This document shows, piece by piece, positions 54,419 through 63,997 of a stretch of 64,000 nt of DNA. Every line of letters starts with the position of its first letter. Position 1 is the stretch's first letter. The position numbers and the translations under genes are program-made. The stretch is from Bryobacteraceae bacterium (lineage in GTDB: Bacteria; Acidobacteriota; Terriglobia; Bryobacterales; Bryobacteraceae), in NCBI GenBank assembly GCA_025056455.1, contig JANWVY010000001.1, forward strand, positions 691,757-755,756, read 5' to 3'. The notes beneath the pieces are model-generated. The model had not been told where the DNA came from and made no database searches. It saw only the letters and a list, made by a program, of their open reading frames with translations.

Positions 54419-55168
54419 ATGAAAATTTCCGCCACCATTATTACGCGGGATGAAGAACGGAACATTGCCCGGGCCATCGAAAGCCTGCGCTGCTGTGACG
54501 AAATTCTCGTCGTGGACTCTGGCTCAAGCGATCGAACCGTGGAAATCGCCACCAAGTTGGGGGCGAAAGTGATTGAAACCGGATGGCGAGGCTACGCGTC
54601 CCAGAAAAATTTCGCGGCTGAACAAGCTAGCCATGATTGGATCCTGTCGATTGATGCTGATGAAGCTTTAAGCGAAGCCCTCGAGGCAGATATCTGGGTC
54701 CTGAAAAAAGCCGGGCCGCGCTATGACGCCTATACGGTGCCCCGTCTGGCCCAATATCTCGGCAAGTGGATCCTGCACTCCGGCTGGTATCCCGACCGCA
54801 AAGTGAGGCTCTACCGGCGTGACAAAGCCCGCTGGGTCGGCGAGTATGTACATGAAAGCGTCAAAGTTGACGGCACGATCGGCCACCTGAACTCCAACCT
54901 CCTCCACTTCACCTGCCAAAGTTTCACCGAGCACTTAAAAACCATGGACCGCTACACGACACTTGCCGCCGAGGAACTGGTTGCGCAGCGCCGGCCGGTG
55001 AGCACGCGGCGGATGTTGCTCGACCCAGCCTGGACTTTCTTTAAAACCTACTTCTTACAACGGGGCTTCCTGGACGGCGTAGAGGGCATGGCGATTGCTT
55101 ATATGGCCGCGCTTTACACCTTTCTAAAATACGCCAAAGCCCGTAACATGATGCCGGGGCGCGAATGA
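54419..55168 (+). CDS. GT2 glycosyltransferase, WaaE/KdtX-like
   Basis: A 249-residue GT-A glycosyltransferase. ATIITRDEERNIARAIESL (4-22), VVDSGSSDRTVEIA (35-48) and ILSIDADEAL (78-87) form the nucleotide-sugar site, and RLYRRDKARWVGEYVHE is the WaaE-type acceptor motif. This group adds sugars to lipopolysaccharide core or related lipids. It overlaps the GT4 gene by four bases. Confidence 0.88.
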   Translation: MKISATIITRDEERNIARAIESLRCCDEILVVDSGSSDRTVEIATKLGAKVIETGWRGYASQKNFAAEQASHDWILSIDADEALSEALEADIWVLKKAGPRYDAYTVPRLAQYLGKWILHSGWYPDRKVRLYRRDKARWVGEYVHESVKVDGTIGHLNSNLLHFTCQSFTEHLKTMDRYTTLAAEELVAQRRPVSTRRMLLDPAWTFFKTYFLQRGFLDGVEGMAIAYMAALYTFLKYAKARNMMPGRE

Positions 55169-56091
55169 AGATTCTCCATGTGGATGCCGGCAAGTCGATG
55201 CGTGGCGGCCAGTGGCAAACCTTTTACCTCGCGATGGGGCAGAAAACGCTCGGCTTGTCCCCCCTTCTGCTGGCTCCTGCGCGCTCGCCGCTCCTACGCT
55301 TGGCCCGGGAGCGCGGACTCGAATGCAAGCCACTGAGCTGGTTCACGCTCTGGCGGGAATCGCGGCGGCACGCCCTGACCCACGCCCATGACGCACGAAG
55401 CCACACCATGGCCGCCCTCGTTGCGCGCAGTCCGCTTGTCGTCACGCGCCGCGTCGCCTTTCCTATCGGCACTTCGTGTTGGTCGAAATGGAAATACCGT
55501 CGCGCGGCCCGCTATTTCGCCATCTCCCGCTTTGTCGCTGGAACCTTACAGGCCGCCGGTATCCCGGCCGAGCGCATTGCCCTCGTTTATGACGGCGTGC
55601 CCTTGGAGCAGCGGGCGCCCGGAGGCCGTAAGTTTGTTGCGCCCCGCTGGCAGGACAGCCGCAAAGCCACCCAGCTGGCCCGGCAGGCGGCGCACGCCGC
55701 TGGCGTCGAGCTGATCGAATCGGATCAGCTTCTCAAGGATTTACAACAGGCCCGCGCGCTGATCTACCTCTCCGAAGTGGAGGGCTTGGGCTCAGCTGCC
55801 TTGCTCGCTCTGGGCGCCGGAATACCCGTCATTGCAAGCCGTGCGGGCGGACTGCCAGAAATCGTTCGCCATGAGCAGACAGGGCTGCTCGTTTCCAACG
55901 AACTCGATAGCGTGGTCCGCGCCATCCGCCGGCTTGATTGCGATGAGGCCCTCGCCCGGCGCCTCGGATCACAAGGTCGCGAAATGGTCAAAAATGGTTT
56001 CACCCTCGCCCATATGGCTCTGCGCTCCGTCCACGAATACCAAAAACTGATGGCGCCAGCGAGCGCCTCGAAGGAGGGCTCGCCGCAATGA
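55165..56091 (+). CDS. Short GT4-family glycosyltransferase
   Basis: A 308-residue GT-B glycosyltransferase. The N-terminal KILHVDAGKSMRGGQWQ start and the C-terminal SEVEGLGSAALLALGAGIPVIASRAGGLPEIV motif mark the GT4 donor site. The protein is shorter than usual (about 350-400) and the middle segment that normally holds the GRL...KG strand of the C-terminal fold is nearly absent. It may be a specialised or reduced enzyme. Overlaps the prepilin peptidase gene by four bases. Confidence 0.8.
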   Translation: MKILHVDAGKSMRGGQWQTFYLAMGQKTLGLSPLLLAPARSPLLRLARERGLECKPLSWFTLWRESRRHALTHAHDARSHTMAALVARSPLVVTRRVAFPIGTSCWSKWKYRRAARYFAISRFVAGTLQAAGIPAERIALVYDGVPLEQRAPGGRKFVAPRWQDSRKATQLARQAAHAAGVELIESDQLLKDLQQARALIYLSEVEGLGSAALLALGAGIPVIASRAGGLPEIVRHEQTGLLVSNELDSVVRAIRRLDCDEALARRLGSQGREMVKNGFTLAHMALRSVHEYQKLMAPASASKEGSPQ

Positions 56092-56906
56092 TCGAGGCCG
56101 TCCTCGCGGGCTTGCTCGGACTTCTCGTCGGCAGCTTTCTAAATGTCTGCATCTACCGCCTGCCACGGGATTTGTCGGTGGTCCGGCCGCGCTCGCATTG
56201 CCCTAGCTGCCAGCGCACGATCGCCTGGTATGACAATGTTCCCATCGCAAGTTACCTCTGGCTGGGCGGCAAATGCAGGTGGTGTCGCACACCTTACTCG
56301 ATTAGTTATCCCCTGGTAGAGTTTTTCACTGGTGTTTCGTTCTTTTTTAGCGTCTTGAGTAAAGGCTGGAATCCGCTCGGCTGGAAGCTCTGCGTCTTGA
56401 GCGCCATCCTCATTGACCTCATCGTGACAGATCTGTTCGATCGTATCTTGCCCGATGAATTCACCCTCGGCGGCTTTCTCATGGCGCTGGTATTTGCGCC
56501 TTTCACCCCTCCACCTTCGCAATTTTCAACGCTGTTTCTACCTCCAACACTCGCCACCTGGATCCATTCGCTTGCCGAGGCTTTACTTGGCGGATTGATT
56601 TCGGCCACCTTGCTCTGGCTCACCGGCGAGGTTTATCTCCGCATCCGCAAGCGCGAAGGATTGGGCTTAGGCGATGTCAAGATGATGCTCGTTGTCGGGG
56701 GATTTCTTGGCCTGCCCGGCGCACTGATGACCGTTTTCGCGGGCTCGCTTCTCGGCGCAATTCTCGGCGGGCTCTATATGCTGGTTACCAAAAAAGGTCA
56801 ACTTTACGAGTTGCCGTTTGGTACTTTTCTCGGAACCGCTGCGCTGGGGATTGCGCTGTTTGGCGAATACGTCCTTTCCTGGTATCTCGATCTGCTCACT
56901 TCCTAG
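56088..56906 (+). CDS. Prepilin peptidase (A24), PilD type
   Basis: A 272-residue membrane aspartic protease and N-methyltransferase. The N-terminal cytoplasmic domain has two CxxC pairs (CPSC near 37 and CRWC near 63) and the methylation domain; the catalytic aspartates are in DRILPDEF near 125 and GLGDVKMM near 198. Eight or so helices follow the usual A24 pattern. It could process pilins for the Tad set at 49182-52487, although Tad clusters often carry a shorter TadV-type enzyme. Confidence 0.9.
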   Translation: MIEAVLAGLLGLLVGSFLNVCIYRLPRDLSVVRPRSHCPSCQRTIAWYDNVPIASYLWLGGKCRWCRTPYSISYPLVEFFTGVSFFFSVLSKGWNPLGWKLCVLSAILIDLIVTDLFDRILPDEFTLGGFLMALVFAPFTPPPSQFSTLFLPPTLATWIHSLAEALLGGLISATLLWLTGEVYLRIRKREGLGLGDVKMMLVVGGFLGLPGALMTVFAGSLLGAILGGLYMLVTKKGQLYELPFGTFLGTAALGIALFGEYVLSWYLDLLTS

Positions 56907-56971
56907 GATCGTCAGAGGACGCAGGGCGCAAGTGGTTGTCCATGCGGGTCTCTCTCAACAGACTCCTGTTG
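56907..56971. other. Convergent gap between prepilin peptidase and fdhE
   Basis: No gene or clear terminator seen in these 65 bases. Confidence 0.3.
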
Positions 56972-57667
56972 TTACAATCCCACCCAGTTGGGGAAAATTT
57001 TCACATACCCCTGATCCATCGCCCACACGTCGAAGGGCTGCCCGGCAATCTCATCGGCTTCGGGAACCAGCTCCGGATCCTTGGTCACATCGAGAATATG
57101 GAAGTAGGTCTTGCAGGCACCGCACATCTGAATCAACGTCGCTGGATAGTCCGCCGCGGAATAAAATTCAAGACTTTCACTTTCGCAAACCGGGCAAACC
57201 CGGCGGCTCACCCCCCACTCCTGCCGGCACAGACTGCACGCCATTGCCAGGGCGGCGCCCTCAGCTACGGGCCGTAGAACCCCCAGTTGCGCGGGATGCC
57301 CGCAGCGCGGACAACCCAGCTTCGGCGGATCCACGACTTGTGGCGCAACCGGCGGATCTTGCTCGAGGAGAATCCGCGCCGCAACGCTGCTGAGGCGGGA
57401 AGGATCGGGAAAGCGCAAATAGCTCTCCACTTCTTCGGGCGTTACCGTCAAGCTTGCGAGTGGTTCCGGCGCTACCCGTCGCAAAAGCCGGTGGACGCCT
57501 TCGAGATTCAAACCCTCTGCCTGCGCTTCGGAAGCTGCTGCAAAAAACTCCAGCGCTTGCGCCGCAGCGGGGTAGCGCGTGGCGAGTTTCCGGGCTCGCT
57601 GTGCGCGAGCTTGAAAACGCTCCCGCCCCAAGCTACTTCCCAGCAACCTCCCGATACCATTTGCCAT
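56972..57667 (-). CDS. fdhE: Formate dehydrogenase accessory protein FdhE
   Basis: A 231-residue cytosolic protein. The C-terminal half has zinc/rubredoxin-like CxxC pairs: CPRCGH, CSLCRQEW, CPVCESE and MCGACKTY. This is the FdhE family, which is needed for formate dehydrogenase assembly and Sec-enzyme activity. It overlaps the end of the cytochrome subunit gene by 35 bases and is the last gene of the formate dehydrogenase operon. Confidence 0.92.
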   Translation of the reverse strand: MANGIGRLLGSSLGRERFQARAQRARKLATRYPAAAQALEFFAAASEAQAEGLNLEGVHRLLRRVAPEPLASLTVTPEEVESYLRFPDPSRLSSVAARILLEQDPPVAPQVVDPPKLGCPRCGHPAQLGVLRPVAEGAALAMACSLCRQEWGVSRRVCPVCESESLEFYSAADYPATLIQMCGACKTYFHILDVTKDPELVPEADEIAGQPFDVWAMDQGYVKIFPNWVGL

Positions 57668-58259
57668 GATGCGCCTTGGCCCACCCGGGACGCACCCAGC
57701 CCTTCGTCATCGCTCGCAACGCCCCCGGCACGACCAGCGTGCTCATGTAGATGTGCACAATGATGGCACCCAGGGACACCACCGCGGCCAGCGGATGCAC
57801 AAACACGGCCGCCAAGCGGAGCGCGCGCGGCATCGCCTGGGGAAACCACAACACCACACCACTCACCAGCAGCATGAGCGCCCCGGCTGTTTGGACCCAA
57901 AACAAAACCTTCTGGCCCGCGTTGAAACGACCCGATTCCGGCACACCCTCTTCCTCGTGCATGGCATAGCGATGCCCAACCGCTAGCCATGCAAGGTCGT
58001 CCCGGTCCAAGACCATCTGCCGCGCCCACTTCACAAACAGCACCCCTAAGGCCGCCGCAAACATCGCCCCACCGATTGGGTGCCAGGCGCGCACAGTCTC
58101 GCCGCCTCCAAGCACCGCCGCCATCCAGTAAAAACGGTGCGACCACAAGGATAATCCGCTAAAGGCCGAATACAAAAAACAGATCGCCACCATCCAGTGT
58201 GCGACTCGCTCCGCAGCGTTAAAACGCTCAATTCGCGGCTTCAGGTCGGTACCCCTCAT
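57633..58259 (-). CDS. fdnI: Formate dehydrogenase cytochrome b subunit
   Basis: A 208-residue membrane cytochrome b556-type subunit with four helices. Haem-ligand candidates include H in AERVAHWMV (near residue 20), HPIGGA and GAIIVHIYMS. Electrons from formate pass via the Fe-S subunit to this cytochrome and the quinone pool. It begins one base after the stop of fdnH. Confidence 0.9.
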   Translation of the reverse strand: MRGTDLKPRIERFNAAERVAHWMVAICFLYSAFSGLSLWSHRFYWMAAVLGGGETVRAWHPIGGAMFAAALGVLFVKWARQMVLDRDDLAWLAVGHRYAMHEEEGVPESGRFNAGQKVLFWVQTAGALMLLVSGVVLWFPQAMPRALRLAAVFVHPLAAVVSLGAIIVHIYMSTLVVPGALRAMTKGWVRPGWAKAHHGKWYREVAGK

Positions 58260-58260
58260 C

Positions 58261-59049
58261 CTAGTCGTCCTCGTGGGCTTCCTTTGGCCCCACCTTCAAA
58301 TAATGCACAATCGCCGCCAAGATTCCGCCAAAGAAAATCGTGTTGCCCACCCATTTCAGTGGTCCCTTCCACAACCGCACAGTCCAGGGGATTTTGGGAT
58401 CTTTCGGCAACCCATATAACTCTGGCTCATCCGCATACTTGAGCACGTAGAGCACATTTGTGCCGCCCACCCCGGGCCCGTCATACACACCCGCAGCCGA
58501 GAAGCCCTCGGCGCGCAGTTCCTCGGCTCGCTTCTCCGCCAAAAACTTCAAGTCCGCCCGGCTGCCAAAGGTCAAACAGCTCGTCGGGCAAGCCTTGATG
58601 CAGGCGGGCGACAAGCCAACCGCCACCCGGTCCGAACACAGCGAACACTTATATACTTTGTTTGTCCGCGGGCTGAGCCGCGGCACGTCGAACGGGCAAC
58701 CAGTAATGCAGTACCCACACCCAATGCAGTTTTCCTCAACGAAATCGATGATTCCGTTTTCGCGCTGAATGATCGCCCCCGGCGCTGGACAGGCCCGCAA
58801 GCAGCCCGCATCAGCGCAGTGCATGCACTGGTACTTCGCCATGAGCCAGACGGGCCCCGCAGGCTTTTCCACTTCATGGAACTTAATTAAATTCCAAAAG
58901 TGGGCCGCCAGATCGGGCATGGTCTGGTAGCTGTTGTGGAATACGCCTTGTGAAAACTCCTGGTCGTTCCACTCCTGGCAGGCTACCTCACAAGCCTTGC
59001 ATCCAATGCACAGCGTCGTGTCAATGAGTTTGGCGACCGTTTGCTTCAT
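58261..59049 (-). CDS. fdnH: Formate dehydrogenase iron-sulfur (beta) subunit
   Basis: A 262-residue Fe-S protein. Four ferredoxin-type [4Fe-4S] clusters are predicted from CIGCKACEVAC near 17-27, CMHCADAGCLRAC near 75-88, CIGCGYCITGCPFDVPR and CSLCSDRVAVGLSPACIKACPT. A single C-terminal helix (about 225-250) anchors it to the periplasmic side of the membrane with FdnI. Overlaps fdnG by four bases (ATGA). Confidence 0.93.
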   Translation of the reverse strand: MKQTVAKLIDTTLCIGCKACEVACQEWNDQEFSQGVFHNSYQTMPDLAAHFWNLIKFHEVEKPAGPVWLMAKYQCMHCADAGCLRACPAPGAIIQRENGIIDFVEENCIGCGYCITGCPFDVPRLSPRTNKVYKCSLCSDRVAVGLSPACIKACPTSCLTFGSRADLKFLAEKRAEELRAEGFSAAGVYDGPGVGGTNVLYVLKYADEPELYGLPKDPKIPWTVRLWKGPLKWVGNTIFFGGILAAIVHYLKVGPKEAHEDD

Positions 59050-62000
59050 GCTTTTTCCAAATTCACGAGGAAGCCTTTATATTCAGGAGTTCCAGAGTTG
59101 GGATCAAACACGGAAGGCGTCAAGTTATTCACTAGTGGCCCCCGCACCCGCCCCACAAAACCCCAGTGAATCGGAATCCCAATCTGGTAAACCGTTCTGC
59201 CCTCGACGCGCAGCGGGCGGATGCGTTTCGTCACAAGCGCCGGTCCCTCCACAAAGCCCCGGGCGGACCGCACGCGGACCCGATCTCCGGCTCGAATGCC
59301 CTTTTCTCGCGCCAGCTCCTCGGGCACTTCCACAAAAAAGTTGGTTTGCAGCTCGCTGCCCGAAGCCACATGCTTTGTCCAGTAGTGAAAATGCTCTGTT
59401 AAGCGGTAGGTAATGGCGACATACGGAAAATCCTTCGCCTCGCCCAGCCGGTCGAACTCCCCGTGAAAGACCGGGGCTAGTGGGTTTGTCGAAACTTCCT
59501 GGTGCAAAGGGTTTTTTACGGGCGACTCGGCCGGTTCATAGTGTTCCGGGAAAGGACCCTCGAGGAAATCCGCAGCGTAGAGCTTTGCGACGCCTTCCGG
59601 CAACATGATGAAGGCGCCCAAGGATTCGGGGCTGGCGTCGCCTTTGTAATCGGGTGTATCCCCGCTCCACTGGCTGCCGTCCCAGCGCAGAGGCGCCCGC
59701 CTGGCGTCCCACGGTTTGCCCTCCCGGTCGGCAGAGGCCCGGTTATAAAGGATGCGGCGGTTGGCGGGCCACGACCACGCCCAGTTGGGATACAGGCCAA
59801 GACCTGTAGGATCCTCCTGCCCGCGGCGCGCCATTTGATTTCCTTCTTCCGTCCACGATCCGCAGTAGATCCAGTTGCCGCACATCGTCGAGCCGTCCTC
59901 CTGCAGCTCGCTGGATGCCTTCAGCTGCTGTCTGGAAGAGAGGTGGCGGCCATTAATTTCCCGTGCAACCTCATCCAGCGACGGATGGGCTGGATTCGCG
60001 TAGTCCCAACTCATTTCAAGTAATGGCTTGGCCCCCCGGCCACCTTCTTTCTGATACAAGCTCTTGAGGTCGAGAAGCAGACGGCTGATGATCTCTTGGT
60101 CCGTCTTCGCATCGCCAGGAGGCGGCAGCGCTGCCCGCTTCCACTGCACCCACCGCGAGGAATTGACAAACGAGCCGTCCTTCTCCGCAAAACAAGCCGC
60201 TGGCAACAGGAAGCATTCGGTTTGAATCTGCGCGGGACTGGCAAAACCAGTGTAGAATTTATCTCCCAGCTTTCGCGCCTTCCAAAACGACGCCGTCTCA
60301 GTCTCAAAATTCTCCACCACAATCAACCATTTCAATTTGGCCAGTGCGGCGAGCATTTTCGCCGTATTGGGACCGTTGGCCACTGGGTTCATGCCGAAAG
60401 AAATCAATCCCTCCAGTTCGCCGCGAGACATCCGGTCGAAGAAGTACGCCCACCCCCAGTTTTCGTTTTCTCCGGTCTTAGGCAAGTTTTGGTAGCCAAA
60501 TTCGTTTTGCGCCGTCGCGTTCTGGCCATAGTAGGCCTTCAACAGGCTGACCATGAATTTCGGTGTATTGCTCCAATAGTTCCAAGCGTTGGGACGGAGC
60601 GCCCGGGGGGTATTGGCCTTGAGATAATCCTGAAGCGTAAGCTGGTTTGCCCGCGGCAGTTTGAGATAACCAGGCAGCATGTTCCAGGCCCCCATATCCG
60701 TTGAGCCTTGAATGTTGGCGTGGCCGCGCTGCGCATTCACGCCGCCGCCTGGCATCCCGATATTCCCGAGTAGGAGCTGGAGGATAGCCGCAGCTCGGAT
60801 CAACTGCACGGCATGGCTGTGCTGGGTCCAGCCCAGGGCATACAGAATTGTGCCCGTGCGGTCGGGCTTCCCCGTGGAAGCAATCAGCGCCGCGGCGCGC
60901 AGAAACTCTTCTTTGGTGCAGCCCACGATATTTGCGACCGCATCAGGAGTGTAGCGGGAATAATGCTGGCGCAAGAGCTGAAAGACCGAGCGCGGATGTT
61001 CAAGCGTTGGGTCAACCCGCACATGTCCGCTCGTGTCTAGCTCATACTGCCAGGACGAGCGGTCGTAGCCTCCCTGCGATTCGTCCCAGCCCGTGAAATG
61101 GCCCTCAGAAAAACCAAAACCTTCCTTCACCAAAAAGGGGGCGTTCGTGTGCTGCTTGACGTATTCATCTAGCCACAGCTTGTTTTCCAGAATGTAGTGG
61201 ATGAGCCCGCCCAAAAATGCAATATCCGTTCCGGCGCGCATAGGAACGTAGCAATCGGAAACTGCCGCCGTGCGCGTGAACCGTGGATCGACGCACACCA
61301 GCTTAGCCTTTCGCCGTCGCCGGGCTTCCATGACGAAGCGAAATCCCACCGGATGATTTTCCGCTGGGTTTCCTCCCATCACCAAGATCACATCGGCATT
61401 GGACACGTCGGTCCAGCCGTTGGTCATGGCCCCTCGACCAAACGTGGCGGCCAAACTGGCCACCGTCGGGCCATGTCAAAGCCGGCTCTGATTTTCGTAG
61501 CTGAGAATTCCCAGGGCGAAGCGGAATTTGCCTAGAAGATAGTTGATCTCGTTGGTGTCCGTGCACCCGCCAATCAAAGCCACCGAGGTAAGCCGGTTCA
61601 CCGTACGGCCCTGCGAATCTTTTTCTTCAAACGTGCGGTCGCGCGTGTCTTTCATGCGGCGGGCCATCTTCTCGAAGGCTTCATCCCAGGAAATCGCGGT
61701 CCACTCGGAGGCGCCCGGCGCACGATAAAGTGGTCGCGTTAACCGGCGTTCGTTCACTACAAATTCCTTGAGTGAAATCCCTTTCGAGCACAGTGTGCCC
61801 CGGTTGACGGGACTTTCCGGGTCGCCTTCAATGTGAACCACCGTGGGTTGGATATTGCGCGCCTTATCCCCGAGCGTGTGGATGATCACCGAACAGCCCA
61901 CTGCACAATAGGGACATACCGAGTGTGTTTGGGTAGTCCGCGAAATCTTTAATTCCCTCACGGCAGCACGCGCTGGCTCGAGCGAGAAACCGTAGGCCGT

Positions 62001-62066
62001 AGCCAGCGCAGCGGCTCTGACAAAATCCCGGCGGGAAAAAGATCCGGCCGCGGAGTTGAACTTCAT
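59046..62066 (-). CDS. fdnG: Selenocysteine-containing formate dehydrogenase alpha subunit
   Basis: The full gene codes for about 1006 residues with an in-frame TGA at 61476-61478 (codon 197). The ATG at 62066 has AGGAGG eight bases upstream and starts a Tat signal with SRRDFVRAAALA. A [4Fe-4S] site (CPYCAVGC...TLCSKG) follows. The TGA falls in NQSRL-U-HGPTVASLA, where E. coli FdnG has Sec196 and the molybdenum/tungsten centre is bound. Downstream comes the molybdopterin domain (VVMGGNPAEN-type, here VMGGNPAENHPVGF) and the C-terminal bis-MGD domain. A SECIS-like hairpin follows the TGA. The gene therefore needs selA, selB and selC, which are outside this window. Confidence 0.93.
61446..61478 (-). 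promoter_or_regulatory. Selenocysteine TGA codon and SECIS-like hairpin
   Basis: Eighteen bases after the TGA (61478-61476), a 7-bp stem GGUGGCC/GGCCGCC (with one U-G pair, 61464-61458 and 61452-61446) encloses the loop AGUUU. Position and loop G fit a bacterial SECIS bound by SelB. The stem also codes for the conserved VASLAA segment. Confidence 0.75.
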
Positions 62067-62188
62067 CAGTGACCCTCCTGATGTGACCCTTTTTATCACA
62101 GGCGACGGCTGGAGAAAGCCGGGAGCCACTCCCTGCACGGATGAGCCGACAGTTGCGTCTCTGCCTGCAGGCGTGCCGCCCAGGCTAG
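62067..62188. promoter_or_regulatory. Upstream region of the formate dehydrogenase operon
   Basis: These 122 bases contain the strong AGGAGG ribosome binding site of fdnG and should carry the operon promoter. I see no clear -35/-10 pair. The RraA-family gene ends at 62189. Confidence 0.35.
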
Positions 62189-62890
62189 CTAGAGGACCCC
62201 GTATTTGCGAAAGACGTCTCTCAAGTAGCCGCCGGCCAGCAATTCCGCCCGGGTCGAGTCCTCGCGGCGCGCTTTTTCCGCAGCTAGCTCAATCACCTCC
62301 CGGACCATGGCGCCCGGAATCACCACCACTCCGTCATAGTCCGCAAAGATAAGGTCGCCCGGATGCACCAGCACTTCTCCGCATTCAACCGGGATGTTAT
62401 AGCCGGTGACGATGCCGCGGCCCATCGAATCCACCGGCTTAATGCCCGCTGCAAAAACGGGGAAACCGAGCTCTTCAATCTTAGTGACGTCCCGGATCAA
62501 TCCATCCACCACAGCGCCGCGAGCCCCACGCCCCTTCGCTGCCGTGGACAGCAGTTCGCCCCAGGGTGCGTTGCGAAGCGACTTTTGGGTCGCGACTACG
62601 GCAACCTCGCCGGCCAGCAAACTGTCGACCGCTTCGATCTCCTTCCCATAGGGATCCTCCACCATGTGGTAAACATCTGAGCAGGCAATTGTGCGCGCCC
62701 ATCCAGCAAACTTACATCGCTTGTGTACCGGGCGCAGGTACTCCCGCATTACTTGGTGGCGCACCCCCAACTGGTCGAGCGAATCTGACACTACGGCCGT
62801 ATAAAGATGCTGCTCCACAAACTCGCACAGCCCAACATCCCAACTTCCATTCATCCCCTCTTTTGGCGATCCGTTCGTTGTAAACGGCAT
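62189..62890 (-). CDS. RraA-family protein
   Basis: A 233-residue protein of the RraA/demethylmenaquinone methyltransferase-like family, with RGAVVDGLIRDV near 130, a PVFAAGIKPVDSMGR block and GDLIFADYDGVVVIP. Members act as 4-hydroxy-4-methyl-2-oxoglutarate aldolases or oxaloacetate decarboxylases, or regulate RNase E; the sequence does not tell which. It begins three bases after the aspartoacylase-type gene, so they form an operon. Confidence 0.88.
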   Translation of the reverse strand: MPFTTNGSPKEGMNGSWDVGLCEFVEQHLYTAVVSDSLDQLGVRHQVMREYLRPVHKRCKFAGWARTIACSDVYHMVEDPYGKEIEAVDSLLAGEVAVVATQKSLRNAPWGELLSTAAKGRGARGAVVDGLIRDVTKIEELGFPVFAAGIKPVDSMGRGIVTGYNIPVECGEVLVHPGDLIFADYDGVVVIPGAMVREVIELAAEKARREDSTRAELLAGGYLRDVFRKYGVL

Positions 62891-62893
62891 GAC

Positions 62894-63997
62894 TCACCCC
62901 TTGTTTTCAGGCTCGCTGAGCAACTCTTCCCAGGACACCTCATCCGCCACGACATAGAGAGTCTGTCCCTTCACGGGACGAGCGCTCAGGTGTAGCATGG
63001 CAATTGTTCCGCTTCGACTGGCGCGAATTTCCAAAGGCGGCGTGCTGTGATCGGCAAAGTCGTGTAACCAGCCAACCACGTCACCCGCCGAAACTCGCTC
63101 TCCCGGCGCTACAGCAGGCTCCCACACCCCGTCTCGGGGGCAGGGTTTGTAGTGTTCAAGCCGGTCGGCACGGATCAAGACCGGCTCAGGCGCATCCTCA
63201 GCACGGATTCGCTGGACGGCGCCTTCCAGTAAACCGTAGTGCCGTAGCAGATTCACCACGCCCTCATAGGCGTGTTTCACCCCTTGCCGGTTCGCGCTTT
63301 CGCCCGCACCAAATTCCCCGCCAATCGTGATCTTTCCCTCTGCCTCCGCTTCGTCCGTCAGCAGCCCAGAAGCCATCGTGCTCGCGTAGATCAAGCAAAA
63401 CGGCGGATCGAAAAGTCTCGCCGCCACGGCCATCTCAGCTCGCTGCCTGGGATCCGCAATCGGATGAAAGGACGTGCAGATGGGAAAGAGCCCTTCCTTT
63501 CCACCGGAATGGAGGTCCACCACGATTCTGCCACGGGGAAAGATGTGCCGCTTGACGAAATCCGCAATTCGATAAGAAATTGTCCCTCGAGGGTTTCCCG
63601 GAAAAGCCCGGTTCATGTTCACGCCATCAAGCGGTGACACCCTCGAATTCGCGACGCAGGCGCTCTCGCTTAATTGAGGAATCAGAATCACCCGGCCGGT
63701 CATCGCCTCCGGGTCTAGGTCTGCGCAGAGGCGTTTGACCGCGATCTGGCCCTCGTATTCATTCCCGTGCGTACCCCCAAAACAGACAACGCCGTTTTGA
63801 TTCAACCCGCGCCGCCCCACCACAACTGTGAGCGGCACGAGCGAATATCCCCACGTTCCATCCTGGTGAAAGGCAACTTGATAGTGGCGTTTTCCTGGAC
63901 TTTCAAAGTCGATTTCCGATACGTTGTAGGCAAGTTGCGGCATGCGAGGGGCAATAGCCTCAGCGTACGGGTCGCTTGGAGGTTGGTCAAGCCGCAT
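62894..63997 (-). CDS. Succinylglutamate desuccinylase/aspartoacylase family protein
   Basis: A 367-residue M14-like zinc carboxypeptidase relative. FGGTHGNEYEGQIA (near 75-88) holds the His/Glu zinc ligands, NMNRAFPG follows, and VDLHSGG near 160 gives the third ligand; the C-terminal beta domain has SRSGTIAMLHL. It may deacylate an N-acyl amino acid or other amide. The first codon used is ATG at 63997, three bases from the window edge, so upstream sequence could change the start. An internal ATG at 63943 is an alternative. Confidence 0.82.
   Translation of the reverse strand: MRLDQPPSDPYAEAIAPRMPQLAYNVSEIDFESPGKRHYQVAFHQDGTWGYSLVPLTVVVGRRGLNQNGVVCFGGTHGNEYEGQIAVKRLCADLDPEAMTGRVILIPQLSESACVANSRVSPLDGVNMNRAFPGNPRGTISYRIADFVKRHIFPRGRIVVDLHSGGKEGLFPICTSFHPIADPRQRAEMAVAARLFDPPFCLIYASTMASGLLTDEAEAEGKITIGGEFGAGESANRQGVKHAYEGVVNLLRHYGLLEGAVQRIRAEDAPEPVLIRADRLEHYKPCPRDGVWEPAVAPGERVSAGDVVGWLHDFADHSTPPLEIRASRSGTIAMLHLSARPVKGQTLYVVADEVSWEELLSEPENKG

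Noticed and set aside
61476-61478. TGA stop splitting fdnG into two genes, read as a frameshift or pseudogene
   Set aside because: The frame continues unchanged on both sides, the flanking residues match the conserved selenocysteine site, and a SECIS-like hairpin follows.
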